A stretch of 64,000 bases of DNA. Origin: Circinella minor (taxonomy: Eukaryota > Mucoromycota > Mucoromycetes > Mucorales > Lichtheimiaceae). The notes under the pieces are model-generated. The model made no database searches. It was not told where the DNA came from and saw nothing but the letters and a program-made list of their open reading frames with translations. The position numbers and the translations under genes are program-made. Of the stretch, positions 12,512-25,864 are shown one piece after another. The stretch is taken from positions 1 to 64,000 of the forward strand of contig JAEPRB010000026.1 in assembly GCA_016758965.1 (NCBI GenBank), in the 5' to 3' direction. Positions within the stretch are counted from its first letter, which is position 1, and each line of letters opens with the position of its first letter.

Positions 12512-15500
12512 TGGCCCAAACTATAATTATAATACTACTACTACTAATAATAATAATAATTACATTACATTTTTTAACCGCTCCCTTTCAACATCATATT
12601 CATTTATTCATCATTATCATTTTTTTTTTATAATAATTATCATTATCCTTTCTTCCTTGCATATATAAACATTTTAACTTCATTACTCCCCTTATTCTTT
12701 TTTCACTTTCTTATTTGATTCATTTATTCTCTTTTTCTCTTTATGTGCGCTGTTGTTGTAGATAAAGAAATAGTGTCTAGTTTATATCATTTTGTCAATA
12801 TATATATATATATATATATTATATAAATAGTTATTTGTTATTATACATAATATAAATAAATAAATAAAAAAAAGAAACATGTATTTCTCCCTTTACATGT
12901 AATATAACGTAACGTTATACTTATTTTTTTTTTCTTATTAATCATACCATAATAAGAAGTAAAGGGGGAGGAAAGAAATCTGAACCTTACAGGACAACAA
13001 CTTTATAATAACAATAAAATTGAGTAATTATTATTATATTAATTACTTTTAAACTGAACATTTTTTTTAAAAGAAAGAGATACTAAGTATGAAGTACAAA
13101 ATGTGAGGTACTGTTGCTCATGATAATCATTTATCTTAGGATCCAGATCAAATTGCTTTTTTTTTTTTACTTAATTCAAAGTTGGTTTTAATTAACCATA
13201 TTGGTCTGGGAGAGACCCTGTATATATACTTTGTGTAACTAAAAACTTGCTCTTCCTACTTCCAACCTCCCCCCCCCAATTAAAATATAGAGGGAGAGCA
13301 ATAACATAATACCATGCGTCAAAGCCAAAAAAAAAAAAAAAATTGATTTATGCTGTGACCAGTAAAATAGAAAATTCTCATCGTTAATTATTAATCTTTT
13401 ACCATCCTATAATTTCTACATTCTAAATATTTCTTTACAGAAAAAACTAATACTAAATTGTTTACGTAGATGACAATTTTTTTTTATTTTATTCAACAAA
13501 TTAAAGTTATTTAACTAATGTGGGGGAGGGGGAGGTTAATATGTGTGCTCTGATTTTTGAAAATGAATTATTTTATTTTGATTATCATAAAATACATAGG
13601 TTGATAATATGAATGATAATAAAACAAAAAAGAAACGGAAATACCCCAAAGTAGAAAAGATAGAAAAGAAAAAACTCGTGTTAAAAGTCTATCATTTTGG
13701 TACGTACTTTTAAAATCAAAAAATATCCTTGATTAAGAATAACATTATATTATCATTGATTAGAATTGATTAACACTGTATTTTCTTATTTTTGTGTACA
13801 TAGTATAAAAACTATAACTTAACTGATGATAGAATTGATAACATCCTTTTACAGAAAACTTGATTAAAAAAAAAACAATACATCATCATTATCATTATTA
13901 TTATTATTTTTTCTTAGTCATGTGAACAGACTGGGGAACTCATGCTGGTTTTTTTTTTTTACAGAAAAAGAAAAAAAAAAAAAAGATCTCAATTATTCAT
14001 TAAATTCTTTTTTTTTTTTTTTTTTTTTGCCCCATAAGAATTTAGAAATATTTTCTTCTACACCTTTTTTGTTTATTAAGATCTGTGCTCGATAGAATAA
14101 TAATGATATGCGATAATTTTGTGTGTGTGTGTGTGTGTGTGCGAATGTTTTTTTTATCTTTTTTTTTTACAAGAACGCGTATTATTCACAAATAGTAATT
14201 TGACAAACCCTATTCTTTGTTAGTTGTTATGGTAACAGACAAGGTTGTACAAAAGGAAGAATCGGAAAAAAAATTTTTGGTAAGATTAGCTGCGCAAAAA
14301 CTTCCATGGTTGCGATTAAACTTTCTGTTTTTTTTTTTTTTTATAAGAAAACAAAGATCATTTTTTAAGTTGAGAGTCGTGGTAAAAAAAAAAAAAAAAG
14401 AGTATTATTTTATGTGTACACGATACAATACTCGGGTATCTTGAAATATATAATATTTATATTATATCATAAATTATTTTCTTCCGAATAAACTCATTGA
14501 ATCTGAATCGATGCTTTTAGAATGATTTTGTATTTTATTATTATGCACCCCATGTGGATTTCAAACGAATTCTCATAAAAGTTTATTTTGTACGTACTGT
14601 ACATCGATATGACATTAAAATTTTATTTATCAATGAAATTTTTTTTTTAAATAGAATGAGTCCTTCATCGAACAATATAGTTTGTATACAAGAGCGAATA
14701 CTATTATATACAATAATTGATGAACTACGTATATAAGATAACAATTATCTAATTAGAAACAGAAGAGGAATAGTTGTCATGACAATGATATTTTATACTT
14801 TGGTTTTCAGTGTTACATTAGGGAAATAGAGTTTGTCGCGTCATGCAAAAAGCTACTTTTTTTTTTCTAATGCTATATAAAACCTTTGGAATAATAAAAA
14901 GATTTTTTGAACTTTGGGTGAACACATTTCAAAGTAATAGAACCAATTGAACAGATATCCATATATTATTTTTTCTTAATGTTATTTATTTTTGCATTGT
15001 CGACGGTTCAAGGCAAATTTAATATTCTTTCAAAAAAAAAAAAAAAAGAATACCTGCTTGTTTTTTCTTTATTATACGTATTAGTTTTGAAAACAAATAA
15101 ATAGGCTGGAATGGAGGGGATTCCTCTATAGTAAAACCTATAATAAAGTAAATGTCTCTTTTTAAAGCATGTTATAAAAGAGTAATTCAATCGAGTCAAT
15201 TGTTTTGTAAACATTTAGACATACATAAAGCATGTATTCTTAAATGACACAAGAAGAAGAACTGTGTATAAATTCGTTTAATAGAACAATATATGTTCTT
15301 GCATTTATTGTTACCATTATAAAATATAAAAATATAAAAATTCTATATGACCAATAAGAATGAATTTATTAGGCCTATTATTATTTTTTTTATCATTTAC
15401 TTATTATATTTGTTACCTATTTATTTTGCTCCGTTATTCCTTTAACGAGAAAAAAAGGGCAAAATAAAAGGAAAATCAAAGAAAGAAAAAAAAAGCTCAA

Positions 15501-16614
15501 AAGAACGCTCTTTATGTTCCCCATGAATATTTAACGTGCAATGGGAAAAAAAGGAGTAAAAAATCTCACAGACACGATGAAGAAAAAAAAAAGGGAAAAA
15601 AAGTTACCCCTTTTTATAACTTTTTTTTTTCCGTGACCGTTATCAAAATTTTGAATTTCCGTAGTGATATGACTTGTTTTTAAATTGATTTCAAATACAG
15701 AGGGCATGTGATTGTTGCCTAGCAACAAGTTTTGCATGAATAAATTATAAAGGGAATGATAAAAAAAAAAGGAAAAAGTTTTGAAATGATTAAAAAGAAG
15801 TACTTCAATCTCGTCTATACCGATTCCAAAATATTTCAATGTCACCAATGGTTTCACAAGGCAACTCCGAAAAAGCACAGACCCCCTTACTGTCACCATC
15901 CTCAGGTTTTTTTTTTTTTTTTTTTTTTGGGAAGAAAAACAAAAAAAAAAAAAAAGTTAAGAATTTATAATATTGATGATCCGTTAAAAAGAATATAAGT
16001 GAGCTTTTTTTTATGTTAGCCTATGGCCTGGATTGATTCCTATTTTATAGCTTTCCTTTACGTAGTTTTAAATATAATATAATCTTTCTTTAAAAGAGGT
16101 ACGTAGTATAAAAAGAAATAGTGTTGAAATGCATAAATGTTATAATAAGTTATTTTTGATTATGCAAAACAACAGCATCCATTACCATGAATGAAAAAAA
16201 ATCATCTCGATTATATTTTTAATTTGAAGGAATCATCTATTATTTGAATATTGGATATTTGAAAATACATTTTCACGACTTAAAATAAGATAGAATAACA
16301 AAAAAATAAAATTACGTACGTATGATATTTCTCGTTGCGTATTTTTACTACTTTTAAAATTTAATATGCAACCAGCGTATAAATAATACCTATTAGCTTT
16401 TGCTATTCTGTTTTTTTTTTTCGTATGCGTCGTATGTATAATGTAAATTATTTCTATACTACTACGAATAGTATAATTATATTATAAGATACGTACAACC
16501 ATTATCTAACTCTTACCACATTTAGAGTTTCTCAATGATTCGCCTTGCTTAAGCATATCACATAAGCTCTTTATGTGCAACATAACTATAATTACACAGT
16601 TCTCATACGATCCA

Positions 16615-16645
<31 letters not shown>

Positions 16646-16856
16646 GCCTCAAGAAGCAGTCGAGTTAATAACTGATAGTAAAGAAGTTTTTGTTTCACAT
16701 GAACTAGAAGAAATAAAAACAATAGTATACAATATTTTATATCCTAATAACATTTAATGTTTGAAATTACTATGATTCCCTCAACATTTAAATAAGAAAA
16801 TCCAATATAATTTATATATAATTTATATATTATTATTATTATTTATTGTTTTGAAA

Positions 16857-16888
<32 letters not shown>

Positions 16889-16914
16889 CGTGTGTATGTA
16901 TGGGGTATTTTTAT
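12512..16914. other. Long AT-rich intergenic region with weak coding-like remnants
   Basis: About 4.4 kb lie between the convergent 3' ends of the Opy2-like and acyltransferase genes. Simple repeats include (AT)n near 12800-12818 and (GT)n near 14121-14141. Two short plus-strand stretches have codon-like composition: about 14226-14320 (EKKFLVRLAAQKLPWLRL) and about 16650-16757, which ends in a natural stop after ELEEIKTIVYNILYPNNI. Neither connects to a longer frame, so I treat them as possible relics and not as genes. Confidence 0.45.
16859..16888. repeat. (GT)n microsatellite
   Basis: A near-perfect GT dinucleotide run lies just beyond the 3' end of the glycerol-3-phosphate acyltransferase gene. 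It is likely length-polymorphic. Confidence 0.9.
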
Positions 16915-18397
16915 TTAATTTTTTTTGTTAAACTCAATAGGTTGATCTTCTTCTTCACGATCACCAGCATATCCTTCATCCTCTACTACTCTCTTTTTTA
17001 TACCATTCACTTGTAAATTATCTGCTGAAATTTCATCATAATCTTCAATTTTAAATAAAGGTCGTTGTTTAAAATTATTATTCTCTTCTGTTGCTGTTGT
17101 AATTGATTTTGTTGTCTCTCCTATGGTTGTCATGCCTTCAACACGGAATCCATCCATATTAGCTGATGCACCAAAACTACTTGTACGACTACGAGGTTTT
17201 AAAGAAGAATCAGATTCACTTGCTGATCCGCGTCGACTTCGACTTGATGTTGGTGTCAAGCTTCCATTAAATCGTCCCAGATAAAATGAATTATCATCCA
17301 TATCGGATGATTCTTCTATACGACCCCAATTAAAGATATTCTTATCATCCAATCCCATACGAACAGCTTGTTGAAAGAATCCACTGGCAATTTTAGGTAA
17401 TTTACTTGGTGTTGCTGATGACCAATTAATAAAACTACTTGAACTTGTACGTCGAACAGGTGCTGGTCGTTTATTGAGTGATGATAGAGTTGCTGATGAT
17501 GAAGATGTAGCCGCAGTAGCTCGTGAAATGTAATCAGCTATAATTATAGTAAATGTTTCATACAATTAATCATATAAATATAAAAATGTGAGATTCATAA
17601 ATTATTTGTTGATTAACACATGTCAAATGCCGAATTTGTGGATTATCTTTTTTTTTTTTAAAAAAAAAACACACACACACACACACTTTCTCTTTCTCTT
17701 ACTTACCATCAAAATCAGTAAATACTTTGGGACCATATTCATTAATTAATTCCGTTATATCATGAGATAATTTTTCACGATTCTTTCTTAAAATTTCAGC
17801 TCCATCTGGATCTAAAATTGACATAACAAGTGGTTGTAACGACCTATAAAATCATTTTTTTTTTGTTTGTTTAACAAAAGAATAGTATAAAATCATACCA
17901 GGTTTTAAAACAATGTAATAATAATAAAAATAACTTACATGAGAATATCAAGACCAATTTCTCCAAAACGAAGACTTGCATACGATACAAATGGTAATAA
18001 TGTCCACGTAGCTAATGGAAGAATAAGTTTCCATTTAATATCCCAACTTGTTTGTAATACAACGACCAACATGATGAAACTGTAAAATGCGTATAATGCG
18101 GGTAATAAAACCAAACCAACAAGTATTTTCCATGTTGCTAAAATATCACGACCAGCAATCTTGACAGTTGAACCTTTTACAGCAGCTAATAAAATAAAAT
18201 AATATTATACATAATAGTGAAAAAGATTAATAACATGGTTTTCATCCCATTCTATTTTAATACAAATTTTTACCTTTGGCCTTTTTATGACTTATAATTT
18301 TAGCAACGATGACAACAGGAAGATTGAGAATTGCTCTAAAAAAAAAAGAAATTAATTAAATTTTTCATATTATTTCATCATTTATTTTCACACACAT

Positions 18398-18429
<32 letters not shown>

Positions 18430-20179
18430 TAAATATTTACCCTGGGAAAGCCCATAATGTGAGAAGAGTAAGAATAAAAATACGTTCCATCAAAAGTGCT
18501 ACAGTTCGTTTTCCACCCAAATCAGTTTTAGACACTTGATGATCTTTGATACCATGGTATTTAATCATTTGATTATAAGCCAATACGCGTTGTTGTAAAT
18601 CAATTACTTTTGGATCATCTTTAAATAAATTATATCCGATCAAGAATCGTCGATTAAGATCTACTACTTGAGATATATGCATTTTTCGATATGCAGGTTT
18701 ATATAATCGTCGTGCTGCTTGAATAAGCTATTGTTTTTTTTTTTAAAAAAAAAATGAATAAAAATGGTCAAATGAAGTACATATGTTCCTCTTCATCCCC
18801 TAAACAAGATAATTATCTCCCCCTCTTATCGTTTTATATATTTACCATAAGTGTTTCAAAACTTCCAGCATTTACTGTAACAGCTTTCAATGCTCCATAA
18901 ATGGTATCAAGTAATTTCCCACATGCTTCACGTTTCGCATCACTTCCCAATTTAAATTTTTCAACCAAATCTTCACTAATTGAAATAGGATTACCAAATT
19001 CAATAACAGCTCTAGAACGGAAACGATGAGCATGAAAATAATTAAGACCTATAAAAATTGTACTTATTAGTTATCTCATACTCTAATTTTTCATTATATA
19101 TATATATATATATATTGTAATATTATCGTATACATTACCAACTGGAACAATCTTGACATCTAATCCAGGAAATTTTGCCATAGCACCTAAGGCCATCAAT
19201 GTGACACCAGCTAAATAGATAAAAAAAAATTAATATTATTATTCTAATTAAACGAGGATGAATTATTATCATTTATATATAATACCTTTCAATGGTAATA
19301 ATTCCGCGCGATCATGACTACCTCCTTCAGGGAAAATAGTAACACATTGTCCTTTGTTTAATTGATCATGAACATTACGATATACGGAGTCCTGCTCCAC
19401 ATGAGGCATACATTTATAAATTGTGCCATCATTCGATGTTAATAATTCCAAAGCCTTGAGTTCTTTAAATTCCTTTTTAATAATCAATTCAGTATCTGAG
19501 ATAATCTCAACCACTTCACTTCTACCAACATTTTTAGGTAAAGTGATAGAATCACGAGGTCGTAATTGGGTTGTAAATTGGGTATCTATGCCAATGATAC
19601 GTAAAGGTTCGGATTTTCGATTCAATAATTGGATTCGTCCTTTTCCGGGGTAAGCTAAATCTTGTGCACGAACAACCGGAACTACAACAATTTTTTTTTT
19701 TTTTTTGTTTCAGATTAATATTATTATATACTCTCTTCTCTATCCTCCCATACTCTCCGTTCCTTGATTTAATGTTTCTCTTTTTTTTTTTACTCGTTTC
19801 CCAAAAAAAGTATATACTTACTGGCATGAATCATTTTAGCAAATGTACCAATCGCTTTTTGATGCATTGACTTTTCAGCAATAATCATTGAAGATCTTCG
19901 ACCACATTCTCGCATTAGGATAAGTGGATCGACAAACTATATATATATATATAAACGTGAACCTCTATTTTTTTTTCCCACATTTAAATTTAAAAAATAA
20001 ATAAAGAAACGTACTTGGTTCGCATGAGGTGCGACAACAAAAATGACAGCACCTTCTTTAGGTACTCTATGTGCTCCTCGTGGTCGTACTTCTCGGAAAA
20101 AGATATCCAACATTAGATTAAAAATCCATAATGCGAGATCATAAGTAAAATTATAAAGCCATTTTTGTAAGAGTGACAT
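16915..20179 (-). CDS. Glycerol-3-phosphate/DHAP O-acyltransferase (Gpt2/Sct1 family)
   Basis: Predicted 768 aa from ten exons: 20179-20015, 19936-19822, 19681-19286, 19210-19139, 19048-18846, 18727-18441, 18335-18274, 18185-17939, 17843-17707, 17537-16915. It is the first committed enzyme of phosphatidate synthesis, acylating sn-1 of glycerol-3-phosphate in the ER or lipid-droplet membrane. The PlsC-type fold is shown by the acceptor-binding block APHANQFVDP (residues 50-59) and the FPEGGSHDR block near residue 210. IPVVRAQD and VPVGLNYFHAHRFRSRA also match fungal GPATs. The His-Asp spacing in the first block reads H-x5-D, not the textbook H-x4-D. Hydrophobic helices occur near residues 395-425 and 440-500. 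The C-terminal 200 residues are Ser-rich and look phosphorylated and disordered, as in yeast Gpt2. The next gene upstream, divergent, is another acyltransferase. Confidence 0.93.
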
Positions 20180-22103
20180 AGTTTTGATATTATATCAAGT
20201 TATATATGAATAATAATAATAATATAAGAGAAAAAAAAAAGGGCCTTTTGTTTTATAAAAGTTTGTTTTGAATTGATAAGAAAGAACCCCTATTTCCTTT
20301 TTTTTTTTTTCTTATTTTTTATTTTTATATTGTGTTGATGTTTTTTTTAAAAAAAAGAAGGCAAAAGTAAAAGAAGAAAGAAGAAGAAAAAAAAAAAAAA
20401 AGAGAGAGAGAAAGACGAAAAAAAAAAAAAGCGTGATTACTTTATTTTGATGAAGTACAAGAAAAAAAAATGATTATTATAAACAATAAGTTTCTTTAAC
20501 ACTCCTTCTATTTTCATAAAATACCTCATCCTCCCTTCGGAACATGATAAGAGGGGCTAAGCTTAATATCTTTTTTTTGATCTATTGTTGGGTAGCTTTT
20601 TTTTTTTGGTGTTTTTTGAATAAGTGGATTAAATTTCCCAACAACAATTATAATAATAACTTATTATCTCACGCCCAAATTTTGTTGTTCATAGGTTGTT
20701 TGTTATGTAGTAAAATATTTTATATTGAATAACATCATGTATATGGTATATAGTACATACGATAATTCGTAAATTGCTTTACCCGATCTCGGATAAACAT
20801 ATTAGTTAATACTGTGTTCAGATCTCAAAAGAGGACCAACTTATTTCATAACCTTATTTAGTATGACATTACTCGTGTCAAACATATAAATATATAATAA
20901 TTTATAAAAAAAAAACCCTGCATTCATATGAAATTTATAGATTATATATATATAACATCTTTTACAATATTTATCAACTTATTAAAACAAGAGAGTTCTT
21001 CTTAATTCATGTCCGTGCATTTTGTTTTTACGAAAAAGTCCGTCTTGTTAACTTTTGTCTTTCTTTTTTTCCGTTTGCTCCGATTTAAAGAAAACCACGT
21101 TAGGAGATCTTTTTTTTTTTTTTTTTTGCATTATCGTTTTCATATGATAATGACAATGTTACAACGCGTCAAAAATAATAATAATTGCTTTTGATATTTA
21201 AAGATAATATTATAGTGTGCAATTTTCTTAGTAAGTTACACCATTCATTTATATTTTCTATTATCATTTAGATAATAATTTAGTTATTTTCATTCATTCA
21301 TGAATATTAATTATTATTATTAAACTATAATGAAGGATGCGACAATATATAAATATATATAGTAACAAATAGGTGTATATGAATTATTATTATTTTTATT
21401 AGCAAAGTCACTGAAGAGAGGAGAAAGGAGGAGAAAGAAAAAAAAAGGGAAAGGTATATACTATGTAGTATAATAAAAATAAAAAGATAGGGTGATCACT
21501 ATTTTATTTTCATCCTTATGCGCATATTTATATTCATGTCAAATCTCTTGTATATTAAAAGGGAATATTTGATATATATTTTTATCAACTATGCAGTAGT
21601 TGATTGAGTTATTTATATACTTTTACTGTGTGGAAATGAGTAATCAATTATCCACGAGTTAAAATATAATAACCCACGTTTCCAGGGGGAATCAAAAGTT
21701 CGTAAATAATGGATAAACAAAATTTTGGTTTCCATAGTAACAGTATCAGTTATGAGAAATAATCTCATTATAGTAATATACTCTTGGTTATCATTGTTGA
21801 CAAAAACTATTGTTTTGTTCACAAGACCTTAATAAATTAAGCAAAAAAAAAAAAAAAAAAATAGTGCGGGGACCCACTAACTTGGGTTAATCCGAAAAAA
21901 AAAAAGATTCATGTGCGTTTTGAAAGTTAACATAAAGATAAAAAAAAAACGTCCTTCCTCTCTCTCTCTCTTTTTTTTCTTTTTCTTTTTCCATATCTTT
22001 GTTTTTTTTTTCTCTCCCTCTTTTGTAAATTAAACCTTTTTCTTTATTTCATATACATATACACAAACTTAAAACTATTTGTAATTTCATTCATACTAAG
22101 CAA
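20180..22103. other. Divergent promoter region between two lipid acyltransferase genes
   Basis: About 1.9 kb without a supported gene. A purine-rich tract (near 20340-20420) sits just upstream of the minus-strand gene, and a pyrimidine-rich tract (CT repeats near 21955-22025) just upstream of the plus-strand gene. Such tracts are common near fungal transcription starts. The short open frames here are homopolymer-driven. Confidence 0.5.
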
Positions 22104-23595
22104 ATGGATCCAACATCATCTAATGAAGAAACAATGCCTTCACTTACTGGGTCACCTACGAGTAGCATTGCCGATGAAGATTTTCTTCAGTTTGAACATG
22201 ACCTTGACATGATTGACGGTTGGACAACCGCTGATTTTGTTTCAGAAAACGATTTTGATATGATTGATATGTTGTCAGCAGCACTTGAACAAGTCACTCA
22301 TCAACTGAACGAAAAACAACGCGAGTTTCGGGCGCGGTCTAGTGAGTGGACTAACAAGACCAAAGATAAAATACGTATGCAAACAACACGATTGGAAGAA
22401 CGACGTGAAAAAATTCAAAGTCGGCTTAAAAAACAATATGATTCTATTAACGAACGAATGAATCGTGACGCAAAGACAGTTCGTTTGAGAGACAAGATTT
22501 CATTTGTTGTAGGTGTGGGTAACGCGTGTGTGTCGCCTGCCTTGGTTGCCCGTTTACCGACGTGGATTCCGTTGTACTACACGGTTCAATCACTTTATTT
22601 GTTATCCTTACGTTACCTCATCTACAAGGTCCGGAAATGGCATTATTTTATCTTTGATTTATGTTATTTTGTTAATGCAATGACGTTGTTATTTCTTTGG
22701 TGTTTCCCTTTTTCAACATCCCTTTTTATTGCTACTTACTGTCTTACAAATGGTCCCGTTGCCTGGGCCATCATCACATGGTAGCGTATCTACAACACAT
22801 CTCGTGAATGTTTATTTTTTATTGTTATGTTGATATTATGTTATTGCTAGGAAGGAGGGAAGGGGGAGAGAGATTATGTTGGATTTACCTCTTTTTCATA
22901 TTGCAATAGACTAGGGAAGTCTTTGTCATCAATAGTATTAAGCTGACATTTTTCCTTTTTAATTTAGGCGTAACTCATTGGTATTTCATTCATTGGATAA
23001 AGTGACATCTGTCTTTATCCATATTTTTCCACCCCTTGTAACATATACCATTCGATGGCTTCCAGAATTAGATTGTTGTAGTACTACGACAAGTACATCA
23101 GGTGCTGCTTATCGAGACATTCGATTCCCCGCTCTCAAAGATTTAGATGAAATGAGTTTCCGCGATACAATGGTGATTTCTACGATCGCTTACATGATTT
23201 GGCAAGCACTTTATTTTGTATTTATTATGGTACGAAGACGGGAAAAGGTTGAATCAGGTTTACGTATGACTTCCTACTCATGGTTACTGGATGACTCGCA
23301 TGGACGTCGTGGTTTGATTCAAAAGGCTTCTTTTATTTTTGGTGCCAAATACAAGATCTACATGTTTATGCTCCTCCAACTTTTATATAATGTCGTAACA
23401 ACCATACCCACGTACTTTTTATACAAGAGTTTTTGGTTACACACCTTTTTTCTCATAGCTATGTTTACAGCAAGTATCTTTAATGGTGCAAGTTTTTATA
23501 TCGAGGTATTTTCAAGACGTTATGTTCTTGAGGTTGAAAAGTTAGTGGAAAAAACAAATGGACACCCACCTGTAAACAAGGCCAAAACCACTTAA
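22104..23595 (+). CDS. Glycerophosphocholine acyltransferase (Gpc1 family)
   Basis: Predicted 434 aa from exons 22104-22780 and 22968-23595. After an acidic N-terminus and a charged coiled-coil-like stretch (about residues 55-125), the protein becomes a multi-pass membrane protein with about eight hydrophobic segments. The signature region HSLDKVTSVFIHIFPP, directly after the intron, and the preceding NGPVAWAIITWRNSLVFHS match the Gpc1/DUF2838 family. The yeast member acylates glycerophosphocholine to lysophosphatidylcholine and so recycles PC deacylation products. The intron is joined inside a Trp codon (TG|G). The partner gene across the divergent spacer makes lysophosphatidate, so both feed glycerophospholipid synthesis, though from different acceptors. 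The family call is strong; subcellular site (ER) is by analogy. Confidence 0.88.
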
Positions 23596-23954
23596 TATTA
23601 TGTATATCAGATATTTAATGGGACGGGATGATTCGGATGGAAAATTATATATATACTTAAATTTTTATTTGGACAAATGGATGGATGTTTTTATAGACAC
23701 AAAGTAGTATACCTCATATATATATATATCATTGTTACTTATTGTACATTTTGTTTTATCATTTTAATTTTTTAATCACATGAGAACTTGAATTTGGGTG
23801 ATTCAGTGAGAAAAAGTAAAAGATATTATTTTAGTAAAAAAAAAAAAAAGCCTAAAAACAATGGTAAATAAAAGTAGAATGCCCAATACGCAAATGAAAA
23901 CACCCATAAAAATAAAAGTAATCATGTGCAAATGGCAGTGGTCATAATAAAAGT

Positions 23955-24259
23955 TTAAGCCATTCCAATATTATCTCCCACAAATCTATTAATATAGAAA
24001 ATAATAATATTACGATAGTTACCTTTGGAAGACACGTTCAACAGTGTTGTCTCTAGACATAAATGAAACAAGAGAGATGAGTGTTATGTATTACTCAATC
24101 CAATATATCTTACATTATATTAGCAATAACAACAGCAGGGATCTCAATGAAATATGAAAAGGTCGAGTTCAAAATACTGAGAATGCCGTAGGTCGAAATA
24201 TAAGTATTATTATTGGATGTAATTATTGGGTCTGAGAATATTGTTTGGGCAAAATTTCA
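23955..24259 (-). pseudogene. C-terminal exon remnants of an unrecognised membrane-type gene
   Basis: Three minus-strand blocks join in phase: 24259-24114, 24052-24023 and 23985-23955, the last ending in TAA. The translation contains a hydrophobic helix (ILNSTFSYFIEIPAVVIANI) followed by DNTVERVFQRFVGDNIGMA. The splice junctions are clean (GTAAGA and GTAACT donors). The most 5' block, however, would start with an in-frame TGA directly after its acceptor, and I could not find the preceding exons. It may be the tail of a decayed gene or of a real gene whose remaining exons I misread. No family recognised. Confidence 0.35.
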
Positions 24260-24373
24260 CTACAAGGAGTAAGATGATCCAGTTATGTGTTGCTTAAATC
24301 ACTCACTTTTAATTAAGGTCAGCTACATTCATGGTATCATACTGATGTAAGTTTTTATTCTGGTCCCTGAAAA

Positions 24374-24729
24374 ATGACAAAATCAACAATTAAGCACGCC
24401 TCGAGCAATTCATCAAATACAAGAAAATATATTAAAAGATCGAAGCATGAGTTCTCCATGCTAGGAGTTGATTTTATGTTTATTTATAAGCATTATCTGT
24501 TCATTTGCTTTTTTTTCCAGCTGAGATGGTTTTATCTGGCCAGTTTATACACTTATATTTCCTTATTATTGCACGCTATGCAATGTGATCCTGGTAAAAC
24601 GTTTTCACTATACGAAATACACACGTGTCCACTTAATTGATGAAGTACTAAATGAATGCCATGATAAAATGCTTAAAGATATGCTTGTCAGAAAGGAACA
24701 ATTAACTGAAATTCTGGTGGATCTCTAGT
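24374..24729 (+). pseudogene. Coding-like relic, plus strand
   Basis: The stretch from about 24526 to the TAG at 24727-24729 reads as one frame with natural-looking composition (for example KYTRVHLIDEVLNECHDKM and MLVRKEQLTEILVDL). It opens directly after a TGA and a poly(T)-CAG acceptor-like site. Upstream, 24377-24470 is also codon-like in another frame. I cannot assign a family. Broken frames beside homopolymers suggest a decayed gene or mobile-element fragment. Confidence 0.35.
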
Positions 24730-25864
24730 TAATATTATTATTTATGTATGTATATTTTCTACATTATGCTCATAAAATATCTTATTACTAAGAATACTCA
24801 CTTCCATAATTTTTCTTCATTATGATTTCTATTACTATGGCTTTTTATTACCAAAAAAATAAAAAATAAAAATATCATTTTCAAAAGAAACGAATCAATA
24901 CACGTCAAATAGTACATAAACTAATCCATATATTAATAAAGAAGATTGTGAAGCACTAGTACTACATATTGGTTGAGTTATCTATATAATACTTGTTATT
25001 TAGAGAATTAGGTAAAGACGCTGTTTATATGGTATTTTTACTGCCATATAACAATGTATGTGTTTCTGGTTTTTTTTACCTTATAGAACAGAATGACAAA
25101 CTCGTTCTTTTTTACTATATATTGGAATATTATTATTAGCAAGTTCTCAGAAATGAAGGAGGTTAGGGGAAGGAGAAGCATGATATGATCAAAAATTTAA
25201 AGAGAGAGAGAGAGAGGGAGAGGGGACCTTCATAATGTTATATTATATAGAAAGCAACATATCACGTCAATCAAATCTAGGATTGACATTCTTTAATATT
25301 GTTATTTTGTGGGGAAACTTTATTTCCCGTGCAAAAAAATCCTCCCCCCCCCCCGAGACAAAAAAAAAAAAGTAAGTGCTATACACAGTTCAATAAGTAC
25401 GTAATCAATTTTCTCCTAGAATTAACAATCTAGCAATCGAATATTTATATCATATTTAGGGACGTGATAATTACTGGAAATTTTGTAATATGATTGACAT
25501 CTTATTAAAATTTTTCCACCATAATAAAAAAACTAACTCTTTCATGAATACCCAATATCATTAAAAACCCTTTATATTCAGTATGTATCTCTTGGAAGTT
25601 TATAAAAAGAAATCACTATTTACTCCAAGTTATCTGGTCAAGAATGATATTGAAAAGTGGATGTTCTCCCAACAAAAAAAAAAAAAGTGGCTCAAAATTA
25701 TTCTATTGAAAGTTATATAATTTTATTTGTTACGTATAATCTCTACGTAATTTGTAGGTTACATTTATGCTTTAATCTAAAGTTAGGATCGAGGAATTGT
25801 AGAGTTAGGTAAGTATCAAACTCGCCATTGAAGAAGCTTTATTAAAATAATTAGTAAACAAAAG
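24730..25864. other. AT-rich sequence, no gene seen
   Basis: This stretch holds a (GA)n tract near 25201-25221 and a C/G homopolymer cluster near 25343-25358. No coding pattern is supported. Confidence 0.5.
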
